Assembly: GCA_039636785.1 (NCBI GenBank)
Contig: CP144169.1
Span: 2,418,001-2,482,000 of the forward strand
Source of the DNA: Micrococcaceae bacterium Sec5.7
GTDB taxonomy: Bacteria; Actinomycetota; Actinomycetes; Actinomycetales; Micrococcaceae
Direction of reading: 5' to 3'
Length of the DNA stretch: 64,000 nt
Below, one piece after another: positions 35,269-44,626 of the stretch (the first letter of the stretch is position 1; every line of letters begins with the position of its first letter). The notes below the pieces were generated by a model. It was not told the origin of the DNA, ran no database searches, and saw only the letters and a program-made list of their open reading frames with translations. The translations under genes and the position numbers were made by a program.

Positions 35269-36360
35269 CTAGAAAATGGCCCTCGCATACGGCATCCTGG
35301 ATGCGATCATGGATACCGCGAAACTCAGGATCAGGGTAGAGACATACGTCACGGCGGCGGGAACCAGCGATTGGCCCCCGCTGACTGACGCAAAGTTCAG
35401 CCGTATCGCTTCGAATATCAGCATGTGAACGAGGAAAACGCCGAACGATGCGTTGGACACCGCAATAAGAAAACGCCCCGCGTCGGGACTAGGACGTACG
35501 CGGGAGAAGACCGAATTGCCTGCAACAAATACGGCAATGGACAATGCCATGACGGTCACAGACACATACGACACGGGAGCAACCACATCCAGGATACCGG
35601 TGCGCCCGCGGTGCCCGTATTGCCAGGTGCAAAGAGCCGCCAATCCAAAGACCGCAACTACCGTCCCGGCCAGTGCAAGCCCTTTGAGACGAATGCCCTT
35701 TAGCGCCCAACCGGCGACAAAATATCCGGCATACGGCATCCACTGCGTGAAAATATTAAGTGCGACTGGCCGGGAAAGCCCCAAGGCACCTGCGATGCCC
35801 GGGACCATAAAGACGAGAGCGGTGAGCCCCAGGAGCACCGTTGCCAATACCTGAGCCCTGCGGCGGCTCCCAGCGTGGATAAAAGCGGACAGTAAAGGTG
35901 AGACGGCATATAGCCCCAGAATGAGCCAGAGGAAATAGAGCTGCGTAAATACTGAGCCGTCGGTCAACAGCTGGAATGTCCTTGCGAAGGTCAGATCCTC
36001 GCCGCGCATCAGGAAGCGGACACCCGCTAAGTAGATGACATGCCAGGCAACCAGGGCCGGTATCAACCGGACGGCACGCTTCCGGTAGAAATTCCCCGGT
36101 TTGGATGCCCCTGCCCGGGGTGCAAGAACCAGGGCGCCGGAAATCATCACAAATACAGGAACAACCCAAATGAATGGAATATCCAGTCCGGCAGCAATCC
36201 ACCACGTTTTGGTATCGGGCTTAGCATGCCCGACAACGTAGCCAAAAATGTGGATGGCCACGACACCGGAGATACTCAGTATTCTCAGGATGTCCAGGGA
36301 ATACTCGCGTCCGGATTCCTCGCGGAACTGGATCGCAGGAAGGCCGTGGACAACCGTCAC
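35269..36360 (-). CDS. membrane acyltransferase (acyltransferase_3 family)
   Basis: 363 residues with about ten membrane helices. SLDILRILSISGVVAIHIFGYVV near residue 20-42 carries the conserved His, and FIWVVPVFVMISGALVL follows. It starts 4 bp inside the end of the DUF2304 gene, so it is coupled to it. Probable O-acyl decoration of the glycan; the second such gene in the locus. Confidence 0.88.
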   Translation of the reverse strand: MTVVHGLPAIQFREESGREYSLDILRILSISGVVAIHIFGYVVGHAKPDTKTWWIAAGLDIPFIWVVPVFVMISGALVLAPRAGASKPGNFYRKRAVRLIPALVAWHVIYLAGVRFLMRGEDLTFARTFQLLTDGSVFTQLYFLWLILGLYAVSPLLSAFIHAGSRRRAQVLATVLLGLTALVFMVPGIAGALGLSRPVALNIFTQWMPYAGYFVAGWALKGIRLKGLALAGTVVAVFGLAALCTWQYGHRGRTGILDVVAPVSYVSVTVMALSIAVFVAGNSVFSRVRPSPDAGRFLIAVSNASFGVFLVHMLIFEAIRLNFASVSGGQSLVPAAVTYVSTLILSFAVSMIASRMPYARAIF

Positions 36361-36755
36361 TCGGGCTCCCGTGCTCGTTCCAGGAGGGCGTTCTTGTCCG
36401 CAGGACTCGCTTCGGCTGCCCAGGGAAGGGGGGTCTCATCAATTGCGATTCTACGAGACAGCCGGGTAAGGGTGGTTTCCATGTGCCGGAAGCGCTGGTA
36501 GGTGGTTGCCATGAACACCAGGAAACTGACAATCAGTCCATAGAGCACCAGATCCGTGCCGCGGCCGATTCCCAATGAGCGAGCGAGGAAGGTCAACAGC
36601 TCCGGGAAGAAAATGGAGAAGGCCGCGACCAGGGCGAAGATAACGAGCATGATGCGGCGGATGGCAAGGTGCCTGGCGTTCGATCCGCCCCGCATAAGGG
36701 CCAAGGACATAACGATAACGGCGACGACGAGAAATATCTGGACTATGATCTGCAA
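36357..36755 (-). CDS. DUF2304-family membrane protein
   Basis: 132 residues with three hydrophobic helices (1-20, 34-60, 70-90) and a soluble tail. The layout, and RRIMLVIFALVAAFSIFFPELLTFLA, match DUF2304, a family found next to DPM1-like GT2 enzymes. The GT2 gene lies directly upstream (4-bp gap), giving the usual pair. It may anchor the transferase in the membrane or help handle the lipid-linked sugar; the role is inferred. Confidence 0.88.
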   Translation of the reverse strand: MQIIVQIFLVVAVIVMSLALMRGGSNARHLAIRRIMLVIFALVAAFSIFFPELLTFLARSLGIGRGTDLVLYGLIVSFLVFMATTYQRFRHMETTLTRLSRRIAIDETPLPWAAEASPADKNALLERAREPE

Positions 36756-36759
36756 TTTC

Positions 36760-37425
36760 TCACCTAAACAGGAGGTCCGCGATGATGTTTACGGAGTTCA
36801 GCAGCGACTGGCCCTTGGCCTTTGAGTAGTCGGTGTAGAGGATCTCTACCGGATGTTCCACCCAGCGGGGCTTGATCTCGGCCACCTGATGGATGAATTC
36901 GGAAGCATGGGCCATCCGGTTCTGTGTCAGGTGAATCTTACGCGCAACGTCCGGTCCAATGGCGCGAAGTCCGTTGTGGGCATCGGTCAAAGCCATTCCG
37001 GTGGCAAGCCGGGACTGGATTGCCGCAGTTCTCAAAACCAGTCGCTTGGCTGGAGACAATTTGGTCCGCCCGTCGAGGAAGCGTGAACCCAGAACGATAT
37101 CGGCTTCGCCCGTGCGGATACGGGATGCCATCGCCATCGCGTCTTCCACTCGATGTTGACCGTCCGCATCGAACGTCACGATGCAATCAATTTCCGGATC
37201 CTGAAGCGCAAACTCTATGCCGGTCTGGAGTGCCGCCCCCTGTCCCAGGTTCACGGGATGCTGCACAACGACCGCCCCTGCTCCTCTGGCCGCGGACTGG
37301 GAGCCGTCAGTGCTGCCGTCGTCCACACAAACAACGTGCGGAAACTCCTTCAGAAGTCCTTCTATCACTCCACCGACAACGGAGGCTTCGTTGTACATGG
37401 GTATGACTATCCAAGTGCGGCTCAC
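36760..37425 (-). CDS. GT2 glycosyltransferase, DPM1/polyprenyl-phosphate type
   Basis: 221 residues, a GT-A domain only: VIPMYNEASVVGGVIEGLL at the start, VDDGSTDGS near 35, the metal-binding FDADGQH near 83, and GSRFLDG near 110. It likely makes a polyprenyl-phosphate sugar for use outside the membrane. Forms the DUF2304 pair with the next gene. Confidence 0.92.
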   Translation of the reverse strand: MSRTWIVIPMYNEASVVGGVIEGLLKEFPHVVCVDDGSTDGSQSAARGAGAVVVQHPVNLGQGAALQTGIEFALQDPEIDCIVTFDADGQHRVEDAMAMASRIRTGEADIVLGSRFLDGRTKLSPAKRLVLRTAAIQSRLATGMALTDAHNGLRAIGPDVARKIHLTQNRMAHASEFIHQVAEIKPRWVEHPVEILYTDYSKAKGQSLLNSVNIIADLLFR

Positions 37426-37506
37426 CCGTCAAGTATTCCATAGGCCGCAGGGTAGATCGGCACAATCCCGGCAGCCGACCCAGGCTGGCCCCGCGGACCT
37501 TGGAGA

Positions 37507-38001
37507 CTACCTGCGAATCGTTTGCCGGATCGCATGCAACATGGCGATGGGACCGTGCACCAGCTCAGCGCCCGTACGATTCCGCAATTGCCACACGGCC
37601 CGGTCCGCTGTGAGATCGGCGGCAACCACTACAGCGGAACTGCAGAACACCTCAACCAGCTCCTTGCGCTTGGCAACGGTTTTCGCCAATCGACGGGAGC
37701 CGAGGTTGTCCCGTAGCAGGCGTCCGGCAGCTCCGAGGGGTCCAGGCCTGCCGGCCACGGAAGCCGCCAGCGAAGCGATGTGCCCCTCACCCGGTGGCTC
37801 GATGACGACCACACTCATACCTTCTCCCGACGGCGAAACAACTGACCCGCTGTCGTGCACATAAACTGCTGTGCCGGTAACCTGCCAAACGTCCTGATCT
37901 ATGGAACCGACTGCGCGGTTCCATAGATCATCAATGACAGTCTGAGGGCGGGTATTGCTGCCCACGAGGATGCTGATATGCAGTCGCTTTTCGCGGATCA
38001 T
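37507..38001 (-). CDS. hypothetical protein in glycosyltransferase operon
   Basis: 164 residues, start overlapping the upstream glycosyltransferase by 4 bp. An N-terminal strand (LHISILVGSNTRPQTVIDDLW) is followed by mixed alpha/beta segments and a C-terminal block AADLTADRAVWQLRNRTGAE. No known motif, signal peptide or membrane helix seen. Position suggests an accessory role in the glycan pathway; the family is not recognised. Confidence 0.7.
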   Translation of the reverse strand: MIREKRLHISILVGSNTRPQTVIDDLWNRAVGSIDQDVWQVTGTAVYVHDSGSVVSPSGEGMSVVVIEPPGEGHIASLAASVAGRPGPLGAAGRLLRDNLGSRRLAKTVAKRKELVEVFCSSAVVVAADLTADRAVWQLRNRTGAELVHGPIAMLHAIRQTIRR

Positions 38002-39341
38002 TCAGGGTTCCCCTTCTCATTCGCCCGCACAGTCCGTGTCACCGCATGGCCGGCAATTCCGCGCAGTTCTGCAATCACCGGCTCAAGAATCCTGCTTCGG
38101 ATGAACTGCTGGCCATACTTCCAGGCAGCGTCCCACCGCTCGCTGTCCGGGTCTGTGAGGGCTTCCGCGCAATCCTGGAGAGCTTTCGCGATGCTCTCCG
38201 GTGTCAGGTCCTTTGCCGGGAACCACAGCGGGTAGTCGCGAAGGAGATCGGTGGCGGCGTTTTGCATGTCATGGACCGATACAATCGGCAGGCCGGTGGC
38301 CAGGTATTCCGTTGTCTTTCCGCCGGTAACGTACTTGCCTGTGGAAAGCAGCAGGATCAGCCCGTCAAGCGTGCCGTAGAAGCGGGCGACCTCGCGCTTG
38401 GAGATCGGCCCGTCGTAGCGCAGGCCGTTGCGGCGTCCGGAGCCGAAAATTTCCAGAATCTCAGCCCCGGCTGCCCCTGAGGCGCTCAGTTTTCCGCGAA
38501 ATACCGCGTCAGCCCGGGAGGGGTCCGCAGCGAAGGCCTGGTTCCATCCGTCGAGGAATTCCTGCAGCGGCATGTTCACGTATTGGAGCGTGCCGAGATA
38601 GCCGAAACAGGGACGATCCGTCGCCCGCACCTCGCGTTGGGCGTGACCGGGCTGTGGATCGAAGCCGTTGGCCACTACACGCATATTTTGGGCGGAGGCC
38701 GGGTAGCGGCGGGCGTATTCGTCACGGATCTGGTCGTTGACAAACCAGACCTGGGCGGCATCCCGGAGGTATTCAGCTTCAAGCTGCCCGGTAGCGCTTT
38801 CCGGACCGAAGTCCTCGGCGCCGCTGATGGTGTTGAATGCCCAAGCGTCCCGGTAGTCCATGACATAGGGAATGCCTTCAAGGGCGCGGGCCACGCCGAA
38901 GGCTACATATGGGCTGGCCGATGCCATTACGAGGTCAACGGCCTTGTTGGCATGAACGCGGCGTGCCGCCTCCTGGGCAGGTCCAAGCCATGCGCCGTGG
39001 AAGTCTTCGGGGAAATCCCTGCGGCTGCGACGGCGGCGTGTTTCCTTCCACAAATACGGCGCCTCGATGCGGAAGCGGGAGAACCTGCGAAGGTCACCGC
39101 TGGCCGGTTCCTCTGCGCCGCCATCATCAACCGGGACCACAGTGATGGATGGGTCCACTGATTCAGCGAGTTTCTCGTCCACTCCTGAGATCTGTGACCA
39201 CACCTGGGGGTCCACGGTCACAACGGTGACGTCCCAACCGTCCGTGGCGAACGCGTTCGCCACGGCGGTGCAGCGGTAGACGGACGAAGCTGTGCTCGGG
39301 GGAAAGGCAAAGGCTATATAAAGCAGGTGAGGCTTTGTCAT
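37998..39341 (-). CDS. glycosyltransferase, GT4-like
   Basis: 447 residues from ATG 39341 (MTKPHLLYIAFAFPPSTASS), overlapping the upstream gene by 4 bp; the open frame extends to 39509 but that part lies inside it. GT-B fold with YRCTAVANAFATDGWDVTVVTVDP near 23-46, DYRDAWAFN near 171 and YLATGLPIVSVHD near 350. It belongs to the GT4 type with a long insert. Donor unknown. Confidence 0.88.
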   Translation of the reverse strand: MTKPHLLYIAFAFPPSTASSVYRCTAVANAFATDGWDVTVVTVDPQVWSQISGVDEKLAESVDPSITVVPVDDGGAEEPASGDLRRFSRFRIEAPYLWKETRRRRSRRDFPEDFHGAWLGPAQEAARRVHANKAVDLVMASASPYVAFGVARALEGIPYVMDYRDAWAFNTISGAEDFGPESATGQLEAEYLRDAAQVWFVNDQIRDEYARRYPASAQNMRVVANGFDPQPGHAQREVRATDRPCFGYLGTLQYVNMPLQEFLDGWNQAFAADPSRADAVFRGKLSASGAAGAEILEIFGSGRRNGLRYDGPISKREVARFYGTLDGLILLLSTGKYVTGGKTTEYLATGLPIVSVHDMQNAATDLLRDYPLWFPAKDLTPESIAKALQDCAEALTDPDSERWDAAWKYGQQFIRSRILEPVIAELRGIAGHAVTRTVRANEKGNPE

Positions 39342-40306
39342 GCGCCGCTTCCCAATACCTTGGCGTAGCCGGCCTCGAGCCTGGGCAACAATGCCGGCGC
39401 CCCATGATTTCTGCGCACGTATTCGGGCCCGCATAGCTTCTGCGACAGCGCGTGTGGGTCCGCAAGCGACTCCCGGACGGCTTGGGCAACGCCTGCCCGC
39501 CCGACGCATACGGCAGCCACGTCGTCCGGGTAACCATCGACCGGATCCGCGAAGACGGTAGGAACGCCGATACCCATGGCCTGGAGCTCACTAACGGCAA
39601 GGATGCCGGCAACCTGCCCCACTGCCACGTGGGCGGTGGCGAGTTCCTGAAGAAACCGGTCCTTGGACATTCTGGGCAAGAGCGTGATCCCCAGCGCGGC
39701 TGCCTCGGCTGCCCGGTCCCCCCAGTCCAGCCCCACGACCTCCACACCATCGGCGCCGCCAACCGCGGAAATCACCTCGGACGCCGTTTGAAGCAAGGCA
39801 TCTCCGCCCTTGGAGGCGTCCCACCGGGAGGGGAAAAACACCCGGGGCCTGGATGAGGGCGCCCATTGCGGAAGCTCGTGGACATCCACTGGCGCGGGGA
39901 GGTACTCCGCGTCGGCGCGAGCACTCTCCGCCTTCTCCCTGAGATCGGGAGTGGTGTACCAGACATGGCCGGCGGCGTCGATGTCTTGCTTCATCGTCGC
40001 GTGGTGCTCATCCTGCCAGTAGTTCTCGCGGATGTCGGTGCCATGAAGAGTCAGCGCGTATGGGCGGGCGAAAATGCCACGTGCCCACTTCGCCCTGCCC
40101 CCCATGTTCACGTGCCACAACTGCGTGCGTGGGTAGGCCGCTGCCTGCTCAATCCGGAACCGGTAGTATGCGGCCTTGGTACCCCCTCGGGTCCAAGGAC
40201 CCTCGATGAGCTTCCACGGTTTGCCCTGTCGGCGCCCCTCTTCCACGAAGGTCTTCGCGACATCTGCACAATCGAAGAGTTGGGTTACCCGAATTTGCTC
40301 ACTCAT
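39338..40306 (-). CDS. glycosyltransferase, paralogue A (flanks ABC exporter)
   Basis: 322 residues from ATG 40306 (MSEQIRVTQLFDC). Motifs: FARPYALTLHGTDIREN near 83-99, YLPAPVDVHELPQW near 145, FFPSRWDASKGGDALL near 165 and HVAVGQ near 235. The same motifs occur in the gene at 42,403, so the two are clearly related. The family looks like GT4. It heads the operon that runs to 34,020. Confidence 0.87.
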   Translation of the reverse strand: MSEQIRVTQLFDCADVAKTFVEEGRRQGKPWKLIEGPWTRGGTKAAYYRFRIEQAAAYPRTQLWHVNMGGRAKWARGIFARPYALTLHGTDIRENYWQDEHHATMKQDIDAAGHVWYTTPDLREKAESARADAEYLPAPVDVHELPQWAPSSRPRVFFPSRWDASKGGDALLQTASEVISAVGGADGVEVVGLDWGDRAAEAAALGITLLPRMSKDRFLQELATAHVAVGQVAGILAVSELQAMGIGVPTVFADPVDGYPDDVAAVCVGRAGVAQAVRESLADPHALSQKLCGPEYVRRNHGAPALLPRLEAGYAKVLGSGA

Positions 40307-40315
40307 GTCCCTCAT

Positions 40316-40471
40316 CTTCTCATTTCAAATGGGCCCGGGTGTGTGGGCTGATGGTTGGCTGTCTCCCGAGGATCCCGCTGGCGCTCCCCGCTGACACCTG
40401 CCTGCCCTTGTCCGCAAAAGTCACCGCGTAGTATAAGAAGCATTCTGCCCCTTGCCGTTCTGGAGTAATTC
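40316..40471. other. divergent intergenic region, no motif assigned
   Basis: 156 bp between the divergent operons starting at 40,306 (minus) and 40,472 (plus). It must contain two promoters; no clear -35/-10 pair or operator was recognised. Confidence 0.4.
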
Positions 40472-42370
40472 TTGAAACACCTGCGCCGCACCATGCGCGA
40501 GCTGCTGCCACTTTTGCCGCCTAATGCGAGAAGGTTCCTTCTCCTCTTCGGCGTGCTCTCGGCAGTCCTCGCACTCCTTGACTCAGCGGCGTTGGGCGTA
40601 TTCGCTCTTGTACTGAATCAAATCCTCAAGGGCGGCAACATGAGCCTGCCCTTGATCGGATCAGTCACCCTGGAAATCGGGTTGCTGCTGCTCATTTCAT
40701 CCGCACTCGTTATGATCCTGAAGTCCGTGCTGAACATCTGGCTTCAATGGGTCTCAACCCGCCGGTTCGCCGACTATGAACTTGAAATCGGCACAGTCCT
40801 GTTCCAGAGCTACATCCGTGCACCCTGGACTGAACGCATGAAGCGCTCCACCACGGAGCTGGTTCGAATGATCGACGTCGGCATCGCCAACACTGTCTCC
40901 GGCGTCCTGCTTCCTGCGGTGTCCCTGCCGGCACAAGCGCTGACTTTCGCGTCCGTGCTGGTGGTACTCATCGCGGCGTCGTGGCAAACGGCTCTTGTAA
41001 CCGTTATCTATCTGGGCGCCATCGCGGCATTTCTCTACCTCTGGCTTTCCAAGAAGTCCTATGAAGCCGGCCGCATCAACCGGGACGCCGCCATGCGCAT
41101 GTCCACGCTGGTCGCCGAGATGCTCGCTGCACTCAAGGAAATCACCCTTCGCGACAAGGCCGATGAGGTCGGCGGCATTGTCCTCCACAGCCGCGAGCGG
41201 GCGGCCCGGTCCCGGTCAAACATCCGCTTTATGGGTACGGTTCCGAAATTCGTCATCGACATGGCTCTTATCGGCGGCTTCCTGCTCATCGGTACCGTGG
41301 GCTACCTCATTGGTGGCATGGAGGCAGCGCTGTCCTCGGTTGCGATCTTCGGTCTGGCGGGGTTCAAGATGGTTCCGGCCCTCACCACGGTCCAGTCCCA
41401 GTTGACCCTGGTGCAGTCCACACTCCCCTACACGGAGATCGTGATGCGCGACATTCGCGACGCCGCCGAGTTCCGCAAGCATGCCGAGAAGCTTGGCAAG
41501 ACGCCCATCAGGCACGATCCCAGGATGCTGGAGCTCAAGGACGTTGAGTTCACGTACCCCGGCGCCAATGAGCCGGCAGTCAAGAACATCAACCTCAGGC
41601 TGCCGATGGGCTCTACCGTGGGAGTTGTCGGTCAGTCAGGGGCCGGCAAGTCGACGCTCATTGATATCTTCCTCGGACTCCTGACTCCGTCGACGGGCAC
41701 CATGACGCTGGACGGGATCCCGCTCGAAGATGTGCTCGCCGATTGGCGGAAGCGCGTGGGATATGTGCCTCAGGAAGTCGCAATCTTCGACGGCTCGGTG
41801 GCCCAGAACGTAGCCCTGAGCTGGGGCGGGGACATTGACGAAGATCGTGTGCGCACGGCCCTCGAACGCGCCCAGCTCCTGGAGACCGTCGAGTCCCGCA
41901 ACGACGGCATCCACGGCCGTGTGGGTGAGCGCGGCCTCGCACTATCCGGCGGACAGCGGCAGCGCCTCGGCATCGCCCGCGCACTGTACACGGATCCCCT
42001 GGTGCTTGTCCTCGACGAGGCAACCAGCGCCCTGGACACCGCCACCGAGGCTGCCGTGGCCAAGGCCATCAGTGAGCTTCGAGGCGAGATGACGGTCATC
42101 TCTGTTGCGCACCGCCTCTCGACAATCCGCAACAACGATCAGGTCTGCTTTATGAAGGAAGGCAGCATCGTCTCGCAGGGAACGTTCGACGAAGTGGTGA
42201 ACAACAACCCCGACTTTGCTCAGCAGGCGGCTCTCGCCGGCCTGTACACGCCGGACGGTGCTACGTCGCTTGCCGCCACCCGGGTGCCAGACGTTGCAGA
42301 GGCCGTGAATCAGGAGGGAACCGCCCCGGACTCCCGCAGCTACGTTGCCCATGAGGATCCTCGCGCATGA
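40472..42370 (+). CDS. ABC exporter with fused permease and ATPase (PglK/MsbA-like flippase)
   Basis: 632 residues from TTG 40472, 6 bp after GGAG; ATG 40493 is an alternative. Residues 20-310 hold six membrane helices. The ATPase follows with GQSGAGKST near 390, LSGGQRQRLG near 492, LVLVLDEATSALD near 512 and VAHRLS near 547. Type I exporters of this shape in glycan clusters flip lipid-linked sugars (PglK). No lipase-type or peptidase domain. The gene stands alone on the plus strand between two related glycosyltransferases, so the substrate may be their product. Confidence 0.92.
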   Translation: MKHLRRTMRELLPLLPPNARRFLLLFGVLSAVLALLDSAALGVFALVLNQILKGGNMSLPLIGSVTLEIGLLLLISSALVMILKSVLNIWLQWVSTRRFADYELEIGTVLFQSYIRAPWTERMKRSTTELVRMIDVGIANTVSGVLLPAVSLPAQALTFASVLVVLIAASWQTALVTVIYLGAIAAFLYLWLSKKSYEAGRINRDAAMRMSTLVAEMLAALKEITLRDKADEVGGIVLHSRERAARSRSNIRFMGTVPKFVIDMALIGGFLLIGTVGYLIGGMEAALSSVAIFGLAGFKMVPALTTVQSQLTLVQSTLPYTEIVMRDIRDAAEFRKHAEKLGKTPIRHDPRMLELKDVEFTYPGANEPAVKNINLRLPMGSTVGVVGQSGAGKSTLIDIFLGLLTPSTGTMTLDGIPLEDVLADWRKRVGYVPQEVAIFDGSVAQNVALSWGGDIDEDRVRTALERAQLLETVESRNDGIHGRVGERGLALSGGQRQRLGIARALYTDPLVLVLDEATSALDTATEAAVAKAISELRGEMTVISVAHRLSTIRNNDQVCFMKEGSIVSQGTFDEVVNNNPDFAQQAALAGLYTPDGATSLAATRVPDVAEAVNQEGTAPDSRSYVAHEDPRA

Positions 42371-42402
42371 TCACGCACGTCGTTTGACTTGACGCCGGCA
42401 CT

Positions 42403-43398
42403 TTAGCCCGCGATTTTCCTGTACAGCGCGTCCAAACGCTGCACATATGAAGCAGCGTCGTACCTCGGCATGGCCCAATCGGCGCCTCCAAGGCTCATTG
42501 CTGTTCCCTGGGGGTCCTCCAGGGCAGCAACAACCTGTTCCACAACCTCGTCTTCGGTGCCTTCAAGTACCGGTGGTGTGGTCCCGTCGTCTGGCCTCGG
42601 CAGCCGGTGGCCAACGGCCGCCAGGGGTGCGCCCATACATAGCGCCTCGAACTCGCTGGTTGCGAAGTTATTGGTGGCCTGGCCAACTGCCACATGGGCA
42701 CGCGAAATCACGCGGTGGAACTCGTCCTGGGGCATGCGTTCCAGAAGTGTCACGCCGGCTTCCTCGGCAAGCTTCGCGCCGGGTCCCCAGTGCAGGCCAA
42801 GTATTCTGACGCGGGGGTCGACGGCGGCTCGCAGCTTGCGTGCCAGATCCACCTGACGCTCCATGCCCTTGTCGTCGTCCCACCGGGACACAAAGAAGAT
42901 GGTCGGCTCAGTCCCCGGCTCCCATGTGGGAAGCCTTGCGGCATCAACAAGGGCCGGAAGAAATTCCGCGTCCGGACGCGCTGCGTATGCGTTGTCAGCT
43001 GTGTCATTGTTGGCGAAAAAAACGTGGGCCGCACCATCAATGGCCCGCTGAATCTCGTCGTGATACCGAGAGTCCTTCCACTGCTTCCGGATGTCGGTGC
43101 CGTGGAGGGTCAAGGCATACGGACGCCGAGGCATGCCACGTTCCTTGAGAAGACGGGCGCTGGTTGCATAGTGCACATGAACAACGTCTGCCACGAGAAG
43201 CTTCGCCGCCCTGCGGGCGATGTAAGGGATAAACCGGGCCCTTGCAACCAGCGGGTTTTTCGGCGCAGCTGTCATCGGACGCACTTGTTCCGGTGACATG
43301 TAGTCCCAGGTGATACCGGCGCGCCGTGCCGCACGCACCATGGTCCGTGCAACGAAAGCACAGTCATTGAACTGCAGAACCCGGGGTTCAGATCTCAC
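42403..43398 (-). CDS. glycosyltransferase, paralogue B (flanks ABC exporter)
   Basis: 331 residues from GTG 43398; the frame opens at ATG 43434, just past the stop of the upstream gene, so a longer form is possible. Same family as the gene at 39,338: RRPYALTLHGTDIRKQW, EFLPALVDAARLPTW, FFVSRWDDDKGMERQ and HVAVGQATNN. GT4-like. Convergent with the ABC exporter (stops 33 bp apart). Confidence 0.87.
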   Translation of the reverse strand: MRSEPRVLQFNDCAFVARTMVRAARRAGITWDYMSPEQVRPMTAAPKNPLVARARFIPYIARRAAKLLVADVVHVHYATSARLLKERGMPRRPYALTLHGTDIRKQWKDSRYHDEIQRAIDGAAHVFFANNDTADNAYAARPDAEFLPALVDAARLPTWEPGTEPTIFFVSRWDDDKGMERQVDLARKLRAAVDPRVRILGLHWGPGAKLAEEAGVTLLERMPQDEFHRVISRAHVAVGQATNNFATSEFEALCMGAPLAAVGHRLPRPDDGTTPPVLEGTEDEVVEQVVAALEDPQGTAMSLGGADWAMPRYDAASYVQRLDALYRKIAG

Positions 43399-43439
43399 GA
43401 TGCTTCCCCCATCCCGCTGTTGATGGCGTTCCATGGCCG

Positions 43440-44561
43440 CTACGCACGGGCAAGGGCAGCCGTGTAGGCGCGGTCGAAGAGCTCTCCCACGGCTTCCGGT
43501 GAAAACCGGGCACGAATCGGATCGGAGATCTGTCCGGCCGGCACGTTCCTAAATGCCGCCTGGGCGTCCAGAACGGCCCGCCCCAGTGCTTCGGCGCTGA
43601 CTTCGTTCACTAGCCGGCTGTTGCTTTCGTCGGCGTAGTCGCTGAATCCGCCAACGCGCGTTGCCACCACCGCACGCCCGGCGGCCAGAGCCTCAGCAGC
43701 GGAAGTGAAAAAGTTCTCCTGGGCCGTGGGGAGAAAGAACAGATCGGCATCGGACAGAAGCCGGGCCACCTCTGAGGGCAGCACCGAACCCACGAGCGTC
43801 ACCCGGTCCTCAACACCGAGCCTGGCTATCAGTGCCTCGCTGTCCGCCCGCAGGGGGCCCTCACCCACCCATGTCAGGTGCGCATCCGTTCCGTGGTCCC
43901 GCAGCCAGGCGATGGTCTCGATCGTCTCCAGCGGCCGCTTCCGGGCGATCAGACCTCCGACCGCGGCAAGTCGCAGCGTTTTGCCAAATTCTGCGGGCAC
44001 GACGGAGCCTCGCCCCTTGACCACGCATGGCACCACCATCCCGGCATGCGGCCGTGCAAATCGCTGCATTTCGTGGGTGAGCTGGCCCGTCACACCTGTT
44101 ACCACGTGGGGAAGGCGCAGTACGGCACGTGCACTCGAGAGTTTGTCCCACAGCGGAGAAACGCTTGCCGGGTTCACCACGCCGTTCCAGTGTTCGGTGT
44201 GGACCCATGCGAGGCCACGACCGATTACGGTGCGGGCTGCCCACGCGGCCATGGTGACCAGAATCGTGGAGAACGCCATGGTGTGGATGGCGTCCGCCCA
44301 GGCCATTTCCCGGGTCAAGGTCCGCACCGTGCGCAGGACGGTGGTCGGCTTTTTAGGATCGGCCAGGACACGGCGCACCGGTGTCCCCTCCCACTGGCCC
44401 GTGATGCGCTCCGGCATCGCCAGCGAAGTGCCAAGCCGCACGTGGATGACGCGCACCTCGTGTCCCCTGCCCCGGATCGCATCGACGTGCTCAGCGTTGA
44501 ACGGCGCCTCGGCGGGGTTCTCCTCGTGCGGGTACCAGGTTGCGATGACCAGGATCTTCAT
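43440..44561 (-). CDS. glycosyltransferase, GT4 family
   Basis: 373 residues from ATG 44561 (MKILVIATWYPHEENP), preceded by AAGGA; the longer open frame upstream is not protein-like. Motifs: AEHVDAIRGRGHEVRVIHV near 25-43, VVPCVVKG near 175, AVGGLIARKRPLETIE near 205, and the donor block FFTSAAEALAAGRAVVATRVGG near 300-320. The sugar is not predictable. Second gene of the three-gene operon from 45,733. Confidence 0.9.
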   Translation of the reverse strand: MKILVIATWYPHEENPAEAPFNAEHVDAIRGRGHEVRVIHVRLGTSLAMPERITGQWEGTPVRRVLADPKKPTTVLRTVRTLTREMAWADAIHTMAFSTILVTMAAWAARTVIGRGLAWVHTEHWNGVVNPASVSPLWDKLSSARAVLRLPHVVTGVTGQLTHEMQRFARPHAGMVVPCVVKGRGSVVPAEFGKTLRLAAVGGLIARKRPLETIETIAWLRDHGTDAHLTWVGEGPLRADSEALIARLGVEDRVTLVGSVLPSEVARLLSDADLFFLPTAQENFFTSAAEALAAGRAVVATRVGGFSDYADESNSRLVNEVSAEALGRAVLDAQAAFRNVPAGQISDPIRARFSPEAVGELFDRAYTAALARA

Positions 44562-44626
44562 GTGTTCCTTCGGTGACTTGGACGAAGCGTTTGTGCAGGT
44601 GGGCAAACCCGCTGGTGACGTGGAAA

